Part shown: one piece after another, positions 1 to 10,660 of the stretch
Position numbering within the stretch: position 1 is the first letter of the stretch
How the letters are laid out: every line of letters starts with the position of its first letter
Source: Arthrobacter ramosus
GTDB lineage: Bacteria; Actinomycetota; Actinomycetes; Actinomycetales; Micrococcaceae
Length of the DNA: 64,000 nucleotides
Assembly (NCBI RefSeq): GCF_039535095.1
Contig: NZ_BAAAWN010000001.1
Coordinates: 930,001 to 994,000 of the forward strand
Direction of reading: 5' to 3'
Notes under the pieces: generated by a model
What the model was told of the DNA's origin: nothing
The model's database searches: none
What the model saw: the letters and a program-made list of their open reading frames with translations, nothing else
Position numbers and translations under genes: made by a program

Positions 1-141
1 GGCTCCTTGGGCCGGTCACCTCCCTTGCTGGTTCCCGTCCGACGGAGCGGCCGGAAACCGAAACCTGGTACTCGCCCGCTCGCACCAGGTATTCGGGCGT
101 CCGCTGCGCGGCCGGCTGTGGGGTCCAGGGCGCGCCGTCGC

Positions 142-440
142 AGAGCTCCGGACCCCCTGGCCCTGTTTTGTCTACGACGATGCTCCTATAGGCGTCAAAT
201 TGTGTTTTGGGCTGCTTGCTCGGTCAACCATTGGCGGCAAGTTCGCCGCAAGGGTGTCGTTACGGAGGAGGCCTCGTTCCAGGAGGGAGATCTTGGAGGG
301 CCATTGGCCAAGTCGGCGGGCTGCGGTCGTGATGGTGAGGCCGAGCGTGGTGCGCGTGTGGCGCAGATCCGTGTTGTTTTGGGCGGGCTTGCGGTCGCCG
401 CCTCTGCTGAGCCGGTGACGGGTTGTTTTGTCGGATGATG
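142..440 (-). mobile_element. IS110-family transposase remnant (3' end, internally deleted)
   Basis: The minus-strand reading ending at position 172 matches the C-terminus of the IS110-type transposase at 11.9-12.6 kb. Shared pieces include TTRHRLSRGGDR, LGLTITTAAR, LGQWPSKISLLERGL and a GASS end. About 177 bp present in the other copy (roughly 12127-12303) are missing here. The match extends into about 30 bp of non-coding DNA after the stop (142-171 against 11890-11920), so the element end is conserved too. It stops abruptly beside the SDR gene at 455. Positions 1-141 show no recognisable gene. It is a dead fragment. Confidence 0.75.
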
Positions 441-454
441 CCGCCCTTACGGGT

Positions 455-1225
455 TCATCGCGCCAGGAATCCGCCATCCACGACGAGTTCCGTTCCCGTG
501 ACAAAGCTTGCGTCGTCGCTGACGAGATAGGCAACAGCTGCGGCAAGCTCGGCAGGGTCCGCCCGCCGACCGAGAGGTGTCTCCGGTACCACGCCGCCGT
601 CCGGTTCGGCGGCGTTGATGGGGGTGCTCACACCTCCCGGCACCAGTGCATTCACCCTGATCCCGTCCGGAGCGAGTTCGAGGGCGGCGGTCCGGGTGAG
701 CCCGAGGAGCCCGGCTTTGCTCGCCGCATACGAGGCATACCCGATGGCTCCGGACGGGCCAAAGATTGAGGAGGTGTTCACTACTGAGCTGCGCGTGCCC
801 GCTCGAAGGAGGGGGATCATCGTCTGCATGCCGAGGAACGGACCAGTAAGGTTCACGCTGAGGATGCGGTTCCAGGTCTCGAGCGATTCTTCAGTCAGCT
901 TCGTCACACGGACGATTCCGGCGTTGTTGACGAGAATGTCGAGTCGCCCGAACCTCGCATCGATCAGCTCGTACGCGCGATGCCAGTCATCCGGGCTGGA
1001 GACGTCGAGATGAAGGTACGTGGCGTCGAGGCCTTTGGCCCGGAGTTCTTCGGCGGTCTTCCGCCCGTCCTCGTCGAGGACATCTGCGAGATACACCGTC
1101 GCACCTTCGTTTGCCAGCCGGAAGGCGTGGGCGGCTCCTTGGCCGCGGGCGGCGCCGGTGATGAGAGCAACGCGATCGACGAGACGTCGCGGGGATGGAT
1201 CAGTGAGCGATGGGGTGGTGGACAT
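455..1225 (-). CDS. Short-chain dehydrogenase/reductase (classical SDR)
   Basis: A cytosolic NAD(P)-dependent alcohol or keto oxidoreductase of 256 residues, normal for a classical SDR. Visible marks are the Rossmann TGAARGQG motif (residues 23-30), NNAG (100-103), the catalytic serine near 152 and YAASK (Tyr166, Lys170), with a VVDGG end. The chosen ATG at 1225 follows AAAGGGAAAC at good spacing; an upstream in-frame start at 1276 adds 17 residues without SDR character. It is co-directional with the glutamate dehydrogenase upstream (gap 72 bp). Substrate cannot be told; 3-oxoacyl or sugar-alcohol substrates are typical of the family. Confidence 0.88.
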   Translation of the reverse strand: MSTTPSLTDPSPRRLVDRVALITGAARGQGAAHAFRLANEGATVYLADVLDEDGRKTAEELRAKGLDATYLHLDVSSPDDWHRAYELIDARFGRLDILVNNAGIVRVTKLTEESLETWNRILSVNLTGPFLGMQTMIPLLRAGTRSSVVNTSSIFGPSGAIGYASYAASKAGLLGLTRTAALELAPDGIRVNALVPGGVSTPINAAEPDGGVVPETPLGRRADPAELAAAVAYLVSDDASFVTGTELVVDGGFLAR

Positions 1226-1297
1226 GTTTCCCTTTCGATTGAAGCTGTGTCGGGTGGGTGTCATCCACCTCGGCAACGAATCCTGCTTGAGTCGGTC

Positions 1298-2725
<1,428 letters not shown>

Positions 2726-4132
2726 CTAAAGTGCTAGCTTCCCGGCGGCTTTACCCCGGGCGTGGGAGACGGATGCCGGGGTGCCGTCTGCCGGGGCCTG
2801 GGCTGCGGCGGTGAGGTTGCGGTTGCGGGTTTCCTCTGCCCAGAAGATGCTGATGACAAAGCCAAGGAAAGTCAGCCCGGCCCCGATAAGCATGGTCGGT
2901 CCGGTGCCTAGTCCGATGAGCGAGACCGGGACGAGGTAGGTGCCCACGGCGGCGCCGATACGGCTGACCGCGGTGGCCAGGCCAACGGCGCTGGCGCGCA
3001 GTTGAGTGGGGAAGAGCTCGTTCGGGTAGATGAAGACCAGGATGTTTCCGGCTCCGTTGATCAGTGCGAAGAGGAAGAAGAACGTCATAACGAACCAGCC
3101 GGGCGCGTCCGGCCAGATGCCCAGCGGAAGGAGGGCGAGGGCTCCGAAGAGGAAGCTTCCGAGGATCAGCGGACGCCTGCCACGGCTCTCCACCCATTTC
3201 ATTCCAGGGAAGGATCCCAGCAGGAATCCGAGGTTGAGGACGATCTGTCCGAGCGTCGCCCCGGCGGTGTCTTCGCCGAAGCCAAGGTGCGAGAGGATGA
3301 TCGGACCATAGGTGAACAGGGCGAATTGCGGGATGGCGAAGCACATCCAGGTCAGGCCGCAGAAGAGGATTCGGCGCAAGTTCATGCCGCGAAGCAGATC
3401 AGTGAGCCGGGCACGGCGCTGCGGCTCTTCCTGAGTCACCATGTCCGTGATTTCCTCGGTGGTGACTTCGCGGCCCAGCACCGACGAAATGTCCCTTCGC
3501 GCCTCTTCGATACGTCCCCTGATGATGAGCCACCTGGGGGACTCATGAGCCCCCATGCGGAGCAGCATGACGATAGCACCGAACACCGCGCCACTGGCGA
3601 GCATCCACCGCCAGGAGCCGTTGCCGAATGCGCTGGTGAAGGCGAAGCCGACAAAGTAGGCGACGATGGCGCCAACGAGCCAGACCACGGACAGCAGCCC
3701 GATCGTGGACCCCCGGTGCTTTTTGGGCATCCACTCGGTAAGCAGTGAGGTGGCGATGGGATAGTCGGCGCCTACCGCGAGTCCGACCACGAAGCGGAGC
3801 GCTATCAACTGCCACCCAGCCTGGATCCACAGGCATGCGACGGACGCGGCAATCATCACCAGCAGGTCGGCCGTGTACATCACCCGCCGGCCGATACGGT
3901 CTGTGATGGGGCCAAAGACCAGGCTGCCGACGAAGAGCCCGATGAGGGAGACTGCACCTGCGATGCCGAGCGTCGCCGCGTTCAGGTGGAGGTCGGCGTT
4001 GGCTCCGGTGAGCGCTACCCCGATGATGCTGAGGAGAAAGCCGTCCAGGAACGGCCCGCCCGAGCAGGCTGCAATCAACCGTTTGTGATACTTCGTGAGC
4101 GGGCTGTCGTCGATGAGGTGGGTACTGCTCAT
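2726..4132 (-). CDS. MFS transporter, sugar-porter type
   Basis: A 12-helix major facilitator permease of 468 residues in the cytoplasmic membrane. The A-loop motif GPITDRIGRR follows helix 2 and a second copy, SRGRRP, follows helix 8, as in the sugar/acid porter family. Central PRWLIIRGR resembles the PESPRWL motif of sugar porters. AAGGA precedes the ATG by 6 nt. It ends 42 bp upstream of the gdhA start on the same strand, and the flavin monooxygenase lies 63 bp upstream of it, so all may share a transcript. Substrate is unknown; an aromatic or sugar acid is possible. Confidence 0.88.
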   Translation of the reverse strand: MSSTHLIDDSPLTKYHKRLIAACSGGPFLDGFLLSIIGVALTGANADLHLNAATLGIAGAVSLIGLFVGSLVFGPITDRIGRRVMYTADLLVMIAASVACLWIQAGWQLIALRFVVGLAVGADYPIATSLLTEWMPKKHRGSTIGLLSVVWLVGAIVAYFVGFAFTSAFGNGSWRWMLASGAVFGAIVMLLRMGAHESPRWLIIRGRIEEARRDISSVLGREVTTEEITDMVTQEEPQRRARLTDLLRGMNLRRILFCGLTWMCFAIPQFALFTYGPIILSHLGFGEDTAGATLGQIVLNLGFLLGSFPGMKWVESRGRRPLILGSFLFGALALLPLGIWPDAPGWFVMTFFFLFALINGAGNILVFIYPNELFPTQLRASAVGLATAVSRIGAAVGTYLVPVSLIGLGTGPTMLIGAGLTFLGFVISIFWAEETRNRNLTAAAQAPADGTPASVSHARGKAAGKLAL

Positions 4133-4195
4133 TGGGGGTCCTTGGGGTTTCGGGTCACGGGGTTTGCAGCGCTCCGTCGGGCCGGACAGGATGCT

Positions 4196-5494
4196 TCACT
4201 GCGCGAGCTTCGCCGGGTCCGCGGCGGCAGTGGCCGCGAACGCGTCGAGCAGCCGCCCGGTGTCGGCGATCTGGTCATTCCAGATGTCGCGGGGAATGTC
4301 GATCCGGTCATCGGCTCCCTGGAGCCGCCCCAGGTAGGCGGCGATGCCGGCGTCCCCGTCCCCGGCGTCTTCGTGCATCGCAATCATCCGCGCGACGATT
4401 TTGGCCTGGACGCCGTAGACCGGGATCTGCGGGCCGCGGGGGGCGGTCATACCGATGTAGTAGAGCTTCTCGAGTCCTTGCGGGATTATGCCCGCTCCAT
4501 AGCGCAGAGGATTGCCCTTGCGCCGTGGAATAAGTGCGTCGTCGAGGAACGGCAAGCTGGAGTGGAAGCCTGTGGCCCACAGGATCGTGTCGTAGTCCTT
4601 GGACGAACCGTCGGAGAAATGCACGGTGTGCCCGTCGAAGCGCTCAATGCCCTGGCCGATCACCCCGACGCGGCCGTGGTGGATCCAGTACAGCAGCAGG
4701 TCGTTCACCACGGCAGGACCGTCGGCGAGGGCGCGGTGCTCGGGCACGGGGAGTCCGGGGTAGTCGGTGTTCTGGCCGATCGAGACGCGGGCGAGCAGCC
4801 GTGCAATGAGGTCCTGCTCGGAGGGCGAGAACTCGGACATGAAGTCGAGTTCGGCGCGCGGCCGGCCGAAGTACATTTTCGGCTGGAAGTACGCCCCGTG
4901 CCGGATGAGGACGTCGGCTTCGAGCCGGTGTTGTGCGACGTCGACGGCGAGGTCGCAGCCCGAGTTGCCGGCGCCGACGACCAGCACCCGCGTCCCTTCG
5001 ATGTCGCCGACGTTCTTGTAGGCGCTCGAGTGGATCTGCTTTCCGGCGAAGGTGCCGGAAATGGAGGGAATCTTGGGATTCCACAGATGGCCGGGGGCGA
5101 TCAGCACCCCGTCGTAGATCCCGGCGCCCTTGGATGTGGTCACGTTCCATCCTGCTGAGCCCAGTGGTCCGTCGGTTTCAACCGGGGTGACGGACAGGAC
5201 TTCGGTGTTGAACATGATGCGCTGGTCATGCCCTCGCGCCTTCGCGAACGAAGCAATGTAGTCGCGGATCTGGTCGCGCCGCGGGAAGTGCGGGTAGTCC
5301 CCGGGCATCGGGAAGTCCTCGAAGATTGTCTGGTTACGTGAAGTGATCAGGTGCAGGGCGTCGTAGTCGGTGTTCCAGTGCCCGCCGACGCGGTCGCTCT
5401 TCTCGTAGCAGTCCACGTCGAAGCCGCGCTGGGTCAGGACGTCGAGGGCGGACAGGCCGGCTGCGCCGGCGCCGATCACGCAGTAGGTGCTCAT
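4196..5494 (-). CDS. Flavin-containing monooxygenase (FMO/BVMO class)
   Basis: An NADPH- and FAD-dependent monooxygenase of 432 residues, expected to oxygenate a soft nucleophile (N, S) or a ketone. The FAD fingerprint GAGAAG is at residues 8-13. The class signature FAGKQIHSSAY is at 148-158, matching FxGxxxHxxx(Y/F). The NADPH motif GAGNSG is at 173-178. The start has GGAAGGAA about 9 nt upstream. It is flanked by an SDR and an MFS porter on the same strand, as in catabolic operons where hydroxylation is followed by dehydrogenation. The substrate cannot be deduced. Confidence 0.9.
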   Translation of the reverse strand: MSTYCVIGAGAAGLSALDVLTQRGFDVDCYEKSDRVGGHWNTDYDALHLITSRNQTIFEDFPMPGDYPHFPRRDQIRDYIASFAKARGHDQRIMFNTEVLSVTPVETDGPLGSAGWNVTTSKGAGIYDGVLIAPGHLWNPKIPSISGTFAGKQIHSSAYKNVGDIEGTRVLVVGAGNSGCDLAVDVAQHRLEADVLIRHGAYFQPKMYFGRPRAELDFMSEFSPSEQDLIARLLARVSIGQNTDYPGLPVPEHRALADGPAVVNDLLLYWIHHGRVGVIGQGIERFDGHTVHFSDGSSKDYDTILWATGFHSSLPFLDDALIPRRKGNPLRYGAGIIPQGLEKLYYIGMTAPRGPQIPVYGVQAKIVARMIAMHEDAGDGDAGIAAYLGRLQGADDRIDIPRDIWNDQIADTGRLLDAFAATAAADPAKLAQ

Positions 5495-5537
5495 ATTGTT
5501 CGTGTTCCTTCCGGATGAAATGGAGTGCGCGGGGTGG

Positions 5538-6257
5538 TCAGCGGAGGACGTCGCCGCCGGAGAGGACGATGGTCTCTCCTGTCATGAAGGACGCGTCAGG
5601 GCTTGCCAGGATCGCGACCCACCGGGCGATCTCCTCGGGCTCGGCCACGCGGCCCAGCGGGATGCCGGCTGATGTGGCTTCCATGCGCCCGGTGGCCGCA
5701 TTGCCGGGTGTGTTGACCCATCCTGGGGCGATCGCATTGACGCGGATCCCCCGGGGCGCCAGTTCGAGGGCCAGTTCCTTGGTCAGCATGACGACCGCTG
5801 CCTTGGAAGCGCCGTAGAGAAGCTGGCCGGGAGAGACCGCGAACGCGTCGACGGAGGCGAAGTTGACCACAACTCCTCCATTGGGCATGTGAGCCACGGC
5901 CTCCGCGGTCGTGTTCAGGATGCCCAGAACGTTGACATCGAAAATCCTGCGGTAGAGGTCCTCGGTGAAATCGGCCAAGGTGCTGGGCGGGTAGATTCCG
6001 GCAACGTTGGCCAGGAGACCGACTTCCTTGGAGGTGCTGGCGGCGTATTCTGCTATGGCGTCCCGGACTTGGTCACGATTGGTGACGTCTACCTCGACCG
6101 TTCGGATCGTTTCTCCTGCGACCTCGAACTCGGTTGCCACCCGGTCGAGGGCCAGGACGTCCCAGCCTTCCTTGACCAGGGCCTCCGAGGCCGACCGTCC
6201 CATGCCGCTCGCGGCACCCGTGACGATCGCGATTCCCAGGTTCGAAGCAAGCATCAT
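5538..6257 (-). CDS. Short-chain dehydrogenase/reductase
   Basis: A 239-residue cytosolic NAD(P)-dependent oxidoreductase. It has TGAASGMG (residues 13-20), a serine near 135, and YGASK (Tyr148, Lys152). The usual NNAG reads NVAG (84-87), which still keeps the structural asparagine. The gene opens with tandem ATGs at 6257/6254, and AAGGA lies 7 nt before the first. It is 43 bp upstream of the flavin monooxygenase start and downstream of a LysR gene, all on the minus strand. It probably acts with the monooxygenase on one substrate. Confidence 0.88.
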   Translation of the reverse strand: MMLASNLGIAIVTGAASGMGRSASEALVKEGWDVLALDRVATEFEVAGETIRTVEVDVTNRDQVRDAIAEYAASTSKEVGLLANVAGIYPPSTLADFTEDLYRRIFDVNVLGILNTTAEAVAHMPNGGVVVNFASVDAFAVSPGQLLYGASKAAVVMLTKELALELAPRGIRVNAIAPGWVNTPGNAATGRMEATSAGIPLGRVAEPEEIARWVAILASPDASFMTGETIVLSGGDVLR

Positions 6258-6327
6258 AGAAAATTCCTTAGTCTGGACTGGCTCGTTGTGCAGCAGATCA
6301 CTTGGAAGCTGCTGATAATCCAGTATC

Positions 6328-6349
6328 AGACGGGCCGAAGGGCCCGTCT
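6328..6349 (-). terminator. 9-bp hairpin behind the LysR gene
   Basis: A perfect 9-bp inverted repeat (6328-6336 with 6341-6349) with a GAAG loop lies between the LysR stop (6404) and the SDR start (6257). No T-run follows on the minus strand, so it is at best a weak or processed terminator that may separate regulator from enzyme transcripts. Confidence 0.35.
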
Positions 6350-6403
6350 ACGGCCAGATGGGAGGGCCAGCCAAAGGTTTTTCCTAGGGGCGCGTGGTGC
6401 GAT

Positions 6404-7348
6404 TCAGTCGGAGGCGGGGCCGGGGGGCCGGGTCCGAGCCATCTGAAGCCGGGCGAGGATGCGCCGGGCCAATCGCATGAATTCGGCCGTGGCCGGCGAG
6501 ACCGCGCCCGCCCGGCGTGTGATGAACGCGTAATGCTCGGTAACGGGGGGCTCCAACGGAGCCCAGAAGAGTCCGTGCTCGGCGATCAGCGAGCGTCCCA
6601 CGTGGAAGGATACGAGGGAGTCTCCGACGCCCTTCGCCGCGAGCTCGAGTGCGTGGGTCTGGAATTCCACCTCGACGATGGGGTCGAGTGTCACGCCGGC
6701 CGATTGGGCACGTTCCAAGAGCGAGACGCGCAGCGGATCGTCATGGGACCAGCGCGATTCGGAGAGGATCAGTGGGCGCTGCGCGAGCGTGGTTATCTCG
6801 ACCGGCTCGCGGGTGTGCTCCTCCCGTCGCGAGACGTAGACCACCTGGTCAACGAACACGGACTGCGTCACCACGAGTTCGCGGCTGTCGATCGGGAGCT
6901 GGACCAATCCTGCCTCGAGATTGCCCTCGCGCACTGCATCGGCGACCTCCGACGAGTTCAAGCCTGTCACCCGGATGCGGACTCCGGGGTGCTGGGCACG
7001 AAACTCTTGGATCAGCTCGGTCAGCAGGTACAGGTGGGCGCTGCTGAAGGTGCCGAAGGACACCGTCCCCTCCTCGAGGGAACGGACTCGCCGGCTCGTC
7101 TCAGCCATCGAGACGACGTCGGCGATCGCCCTTTCGGCAAGGGGCAGAAGGTCCTGACCTGCGTCGGTGAGGATCAGTTTCCGTGCGGTGCGTGTGAACA
7201 GGGCAACCTCAAGCGTCCGTTCGAGCGCTGCGATCTGCTCGGACAAGCTCGGCTGGGCGATGTGGTGCGCCTCGGCCGCGGCGGCGAACGTCCGCAGGCG
7301 GGCCGCGGTGACGAAGTACTCAAGCTGCCTGATCGTTGGGAGAGGCAC
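6404..7348 (-). CDS. LysR-family transcriptional regulator
   Basis: A DNA-binding regulator of 314 residues. The N-terminal winged helix-turn-helix (about residues 5-65) starts IRQLEYFV and carries the usual LSEQIAALE recognition helix. A periplasmic-binding-like effector domain covers about 90-300. The start is GTG at 7348 after GGGGG. It faces the amino-acid ABC operon across a 305-bp divergent region, the classical LysR layout. It may therefore control that operon, its own downstream genes, or both. The effector is unknown. Confidence 0.9.
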   Translation of the reverse strand: MPLPTIRQLEYFVTAARLRTFAAAAEAHHIAQPSLSEQIAALERTLEVALFTRTARKLILTDAGQDLLPLAERAIADVVSMAETSRRVRSLEEGTVSFGTFSSAHLYLLTELIQEFRAQHPGVRIRVTGLNSSEVADAVREGNLEAGLVQLPIDSRELVVTQSVFVDQVVYVSRREEHTREPVEITTLAQRPLILSESRWSHDDPLRVSLLERAQSAGVTLDPIVEVEFQTHALELAAKGVGDSLVSFHVGRSLIAEHGLFWAPLEPPVTEHYAFITRRAGAVSPATAEFMRLARRILARLQMARTRPPGPASD

Positions 7349-7653
7349 GCAGGCCCCCTATCTATAGGAACATCCTTTGTCTCCCACAAGATACTCCACA
7401 TTGCTCCTAACTATCACGGTTGATGTACTTAGTGACCAACGCAGGGAAACGCTTCGTGAGAAGAGAACGAACAATCCCTCCGTCACAATCGCCGCCGCAC
7501 CGGCGACGCCCCCGCTTCGCCACAGAATCTGTCCAGCCTGAAGACCTCTCCGCCATCCGGTTCTGAATCTCCCAGCCGACCGCCCGGCGCCCACGTGGTC
7601 CGAGCGCGCCTTTTCCGGAAGCACCCGCCCCAAGCAAAGGAAGCTACCCCGCC
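7349..7653. promoter_or_regulatory. Divergent intergenic region between LysR and ABC importer
   Basis: These 305 bp hold no convincing gene. A small dyad TTGT-N5-ACAA (7377-7389), of the general T-N11-A LysR-box type, lies 30 bp before the regulator start. It is a candidate autoregulatory site. No clear -35/-10 pair could be assigned for the plus-strand operon. Confidence 0.35.
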
Positions 7654-8532
7654 ATGATCCCCACCCCGACGCCCCGCACCTTCCGCACCATTGCCTTCCT
7701 CGGCGTCATCGCCGCCGCCGTCGCCCTTTCGGGCTGCGAGGCCGCCACATCAGCCGCGCCCGCCGTCTCATCCAACTGCACCCCGAAGGACAAGGGACTG
7801 ACGACTTACACCCCCGGCACGCTAACCGTCGGCGTCCCCGAAAACCCGCCTTACACCAAGACCGAGGGGACCAGCGCCTCGGGCCTGGAAATCGACGTCG
7901 TGACAAAGCTTGCCGCAGCAGAATGCCTCAACCTCGCCTATGTCCCTATCACCTACGCAAACGGCATCCCGATGATCAGCGAGCAAAAGCGGACCGACAT
8001 CAGCACCGGCGGGTGGTACGTCACTGCGGCCCGCGCCAAGCAGGTCGGCTACACGACGCCGACCTTTTACGACACCATGGGCATCGTCTCCAAGAAGGAC
8101 GCCTCAACCGTTTCCGACCTCCAGTCGCTCGGTGCCGTCGGCACCGGCACCGGATTCTCGTGGAACGAGGACATGACCAAGGTCCTGGGCGGGAACCTCA
8201 AGCAGTATCCGGGCACCGTCGAAATGAAGCAGGACCTGATGAATGGGCGCCTGCAGGCCTCGCTCGACGGGTACGCCGTCGCCGTCGCCGCCTATAAGGG
8301 GACCGACTTCAAGGTGGAGCCTGCCAAGAAGGATGACCGGGTAGCGATCACTACGTCGCAGCCGACGATCGCGTTCCCCGTTGCAAAGGAGAACACCGTG
8401 CTCTCCAACGCCTTCAGTGCGCTGATCGACTCTTACCGAACGGACGGGACCCTGACCGCCCTCCTGGCGAAATACGACCTTCCGGCCGATCTCCTTGTGC
8501 CGGCAGACAAGGCCGCAGCCTCCATTCGTTGA
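7654..8532 (+). CDS. Polar amino-acid ABC importer, substrate-binding lipoprotein
   Basis: A 292-residue solute-binding protein of the amino-acid family 3 fold. The signal peptide ends in lipobox LSGC (Cys28), so it is a membrane-anchored lipoprotein on the outer face. After a short linker the mature domain starts with [12 protein letters not shown], a family-typical first strand. AAAGGAAG lies upstream of the ATG. It heads an operon with ATPase, two permeases and a racemase. The ligand may be an acidic amino acid or a hydantoin-like compound, judging from the linked racemase; that is inference. Confidence 0.9.
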   Translation: MIPTPTPRTFRTIAFLGVIAAAVALSGCEAATSAAPAVSSNCTPKDKGLTTYTPGTLTVGVPENPPYTKTEGTSASGLEIDVVTKLAAAECLNLAYVPITYANGIPMISEQKRTDISTGGWYVTAARAKQVGYTTPTFYDTMGIVSKKDASTVSDLQSLGAVGTGTGFSWNEDMTKVLGGNLKQYPGTVEMKQDLMNGRLQASLDGYAVAVAAYKGTDFKVEPAKKDDRVAITTSQPTIAFPVAKENTVLSNAFSALIDSYRTDGTLTALLAKYDLPADLLVPADKAAASIR

Positions 8533-8540
8533 CCCCCCTC

Positions 8541-8570
8541 AGCGGGGCGCCGACCGCTCGGCGCCCCGCT
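8541..8570 (+). terminator. Intercistronic attenuator hairpin
   Basis: A perfect 13-bp GC-rich inverted repeat (8541-8553 with 8558-8570, loop CCGC) stands between the binding-protein stop and the ATPase ribosome site. Only TT follows. Such hairpins usually stabilise the upstream binding-protein message or cause partial termination, giving more binding protein than membrane complex. Confidence 0.6.
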
Positions 8571-8590
8571 TATACCCAAGGAGTTCCGCC

Positions 8591-9376
8591 GTGTCCCAGC
8601 AGCTGATTACGGAATCGCAACAAGTCACATCCGCAGGCGTGACGATCACGAACCTCTCCAAGAGCTATGGCGACAACCAGGTTCTCGACAACATCTCCAT
8701 TAACGTCAAGCCAGGCAGCGTCACAGCACTGATCGGTCCCTCCGGATCGGGAAAGAGCACCCTGCTGCGCTGCATCAATCTGCTCGAAACCCCCGACGAG
8801 GGCACGATTACTGTTGGGACGACCACCGTTGAGGCGGGCACAAGGGTCAGCGACCGCGCCCTCCTTGACCTCCGCCGTCAAGTCGGAATGGTTTTCCAGT
8901 CCTTCAACCTGTTCCCCCACATGAGCGTTCTTCGCAACGTTGCCTTTCCGCAGGAGAAAATCCTCGGCCGCAGCCGGGAGGAAGCCGAAGAACGCGCCCT
9001 CACCCTCCTGGACCGAGTGGGTCTCCGTGAAAAAGCACATCAGCACCCTGACCGATGCTCAGGCGGTCAACAGCAGCGCATCGCCATCGTGCGGGCGCTC
9101 GCGCTGAACCCCCGGGCAATGCTCTTCGACGAACCGACCAGCGCCCTCGACCCGGAGGTGGGCCTCGAAGTCCTGGCCGTCATGCGGGAACTCGCCGCAG
9201 GCGGCATGACCATGATCGTGGTCACGCACGAGATGCAGTTCGCGCGCGATGTCTCTGACCACCTCGTCGTCATGGCGGATGGGCACATCATCGAAGAAGG
9301 CCGACCCGCCGAGATCATGGCCAACCCCGTCCAGGAGCGTACCCGCCGCTTCCTCAGCGCCGTCCTGGAGCGCTGA
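8591..9376 (+). CDS. Polar amino-acid ABC importer, ATPase
   Basis: A 261-residue ATP-binding subunit on the inner membrane face. Walker A is GPSGSGKST (49-57), the Q-loop lies in [11 protein letters not shown], and Walker B is MLFDE (177-181). The signature reads CSGGQ (156-160) where most relatives have LSGGQ. The start is GTG at 8591, 8 nt after AAGGAG; an upstream in-frame ATG at 8495 lies inside the preceding gene and is rejected. The stop is followed after 1 bp by the first permease, so translation is coupled. Confidence 0.93.
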   Translation: MSQQLITESQQVTSAGVTITNLSKSYGDNQVLDNISINVKPGSVTALIGPSGSGKSTLLRCINLLETPDEGTITVGTTTVEAGTRVSDRALLDLRRQVGMVFQSFNLFPHMSVLRNVAFPQEKILGRSREEAEERALTLLDRVGLREKAHQHPDRCSGGQQQRIAIVRALALNPRAMLFDEPTSALDPEVGLEVLAVMRELAAGGMTMIVVTHEMQFARDVSDHLVVMADGHIIEEGRPAEIMANPVQERTRRFLSAVLER

Positions 9377-9377
9377 C

Positions 9378-10016
9378 GTGAACGCAATCGCCCTTGTCCT
9401 CCTAGGACTACCCATGACACTGCTCGTGACGATTTCATCCTTCGGGATAGGCGCGATCGTCGGCATTCCGCTCATGCTCGGGCTGCGTTCGAATTACCCA
9501 CCAATCCGGGCCGTGTTCCGGGTGATCGTGGACCTCATACGCGGGGTGCCCACCATCGTATGGCTGTTTCTGCTCTACTTCGGCGTGACTTTCGGCCACC
9601 TGCGGCTCAGCTCGCTCTCGGCCGCCATCGCCGGACTCGGGATCATCTCGAGCGCCTACCTGGCTGAGATCTACCGCGGCGGCTTCGCAACGCTCGCCCG
9701 CGGCCAGATTGAAGCATCCCATGCGCTGGGCCTCGGCCGAACCACCACATTCATCCGTGTGCTCGCTCCCCAGGCGCTGCGCACCTCGCTGCCTTCGATC
9801 ACCACCTTCCTGCTGGCCCTCTTGAAGGATTCGTCAATCGCGTCGACGATCGGCGTGACCGAAATGGTGTTCTCGGCAACCACCTTCTCGCGCCAGAACC
9901 CCGGTACCGCGGGACTCACGCCGTTCTTCATCGCTGCAGGCGTGTACGTCGTCGTGAGCGTCCCGCTCGCGGTCGTCGCGAGGCGGCTCGACTCCCGACT
10001 CCGGAGGAACCACTGA
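9378..10016 (+). CDS. Polar amino-acid ABC importer, permease 1
   Basis: A 212-residue HisMQ-type inner-membrane permease with about five helices. The ATPase-coupling EAA loop region is ASHALGLGRTTTFIRVLAPQ, and RGVPTIVWLF is the typical family start of helix 2. The GTG start at 9378 lies 1 bp after the ATPase stop with GGAG upstream. Its stop overlaps the next ATG (TGATG), so the two permeases are made together as a heterodimer. Confidence 0.9.
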   Translation: MNAIALVLLGLPMTLLVTISSFGIGAIVGIPLMLGLRSNYPPIRAVFRVIVDLIRGVPTIVWLFLLYFGVTFGHLRLSSLSAAIAGLGIISSAYLAEIYRGGFATLARGQIEASHALGLGRTTTFIRVLAPQALRTSLPSITTFLLALLKDSSIASTIGVTEMVFSATTFSRQNPGTAGLTPFFIAAGVYVVVSVPLAVVARRLDSRLRRNH

Positions 10017-10660
10017 TGGACCTCGTTCAATACCTCCCGCAGCTGTGCCAGGGACTGCTCGTGAGTCTCCAGCTCACCGTGATTTCGGTGGGCTTCGGCT
10101 ACGCAGTCGGCCTGCTCCTCGCTCTTGGTGTCTCATCCCAGTTGTCGTGGCTGAAATGGCCCACGCTCGTCATCGTAGAGGTCGGTCGAGGCATCCCCTC
10201 GCTCGTCGTCCTCTACGTCGTCTACTACGGTCTGCCATCCGTCGGCCTTCTCTTCGACAACTTCGCTGCCGCTGCCATCGGCCTCACTTTCACCGTTGCG
10301 GCATACTCATCGGAGATGCTCCGCGCGGGCATCCAATCGGTACACCGCGGGCAAAACGAAGCCGCCATGGCCCTCGGGCTCCCACAAACATCGACGTTCA
10401 CCCGCATCATCCTCCCCCAGGGTCTTCGCTCCTCGATACCGGCCCTCATGGGCCTGGCCATCCAGTCATTCCAAGGAACGTCGCTGGCCTACTCCATCTC
10501 AGTGAGCGAGTTGATGAGCAACGCCTACCAAAGCAGTTCCATCACCTTCCAGTACCTACAGATCTACGCGATCACGGGACTGGTCTTCGCGGTCATCGCC
10601 GTGCCATCGACCTGGACCTCCGTCTGGGTGGAACGCCGGCTTGCGAAGGGGTTCGCCTGA
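10016..10660 (+). CDS. Polar amino-acid ABC importer, permease 2
   Basis: A 214-residue HisMQ-type permease, partner of the gene before it. GRGIPSLVVLYVVYY matches the family's RGxP(x)3 helix-2 start, and the EAA loop reads EAAMALGLPQTSTFTRIILP. Several hydrophobic helices are evident. It overlaps the previous gene by 1 bp and the racemase by 1 bp, which places all four transport genes and the racemase in one transcript. Confidence 0.9.
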   Translation: MDLVQYLPQLCQGLLVSLQLTVISVGFGYAVGLLLALGVSSQLSWLKWPTLVIVEVGRGIPSLVVLYVVYYGLPSVGLLFDNFAAAAIGLTFTVAAYSSEMLRAGIQSVHRGQNEAAMALGLPQTSTFTRIILPQGLRSSIPALMGLAIQSFQGTSLAYSISVSELMSNAYQSSSITFQYLQIYAITGLVFAVIAVPSTWTSVWVERRLAKGFA

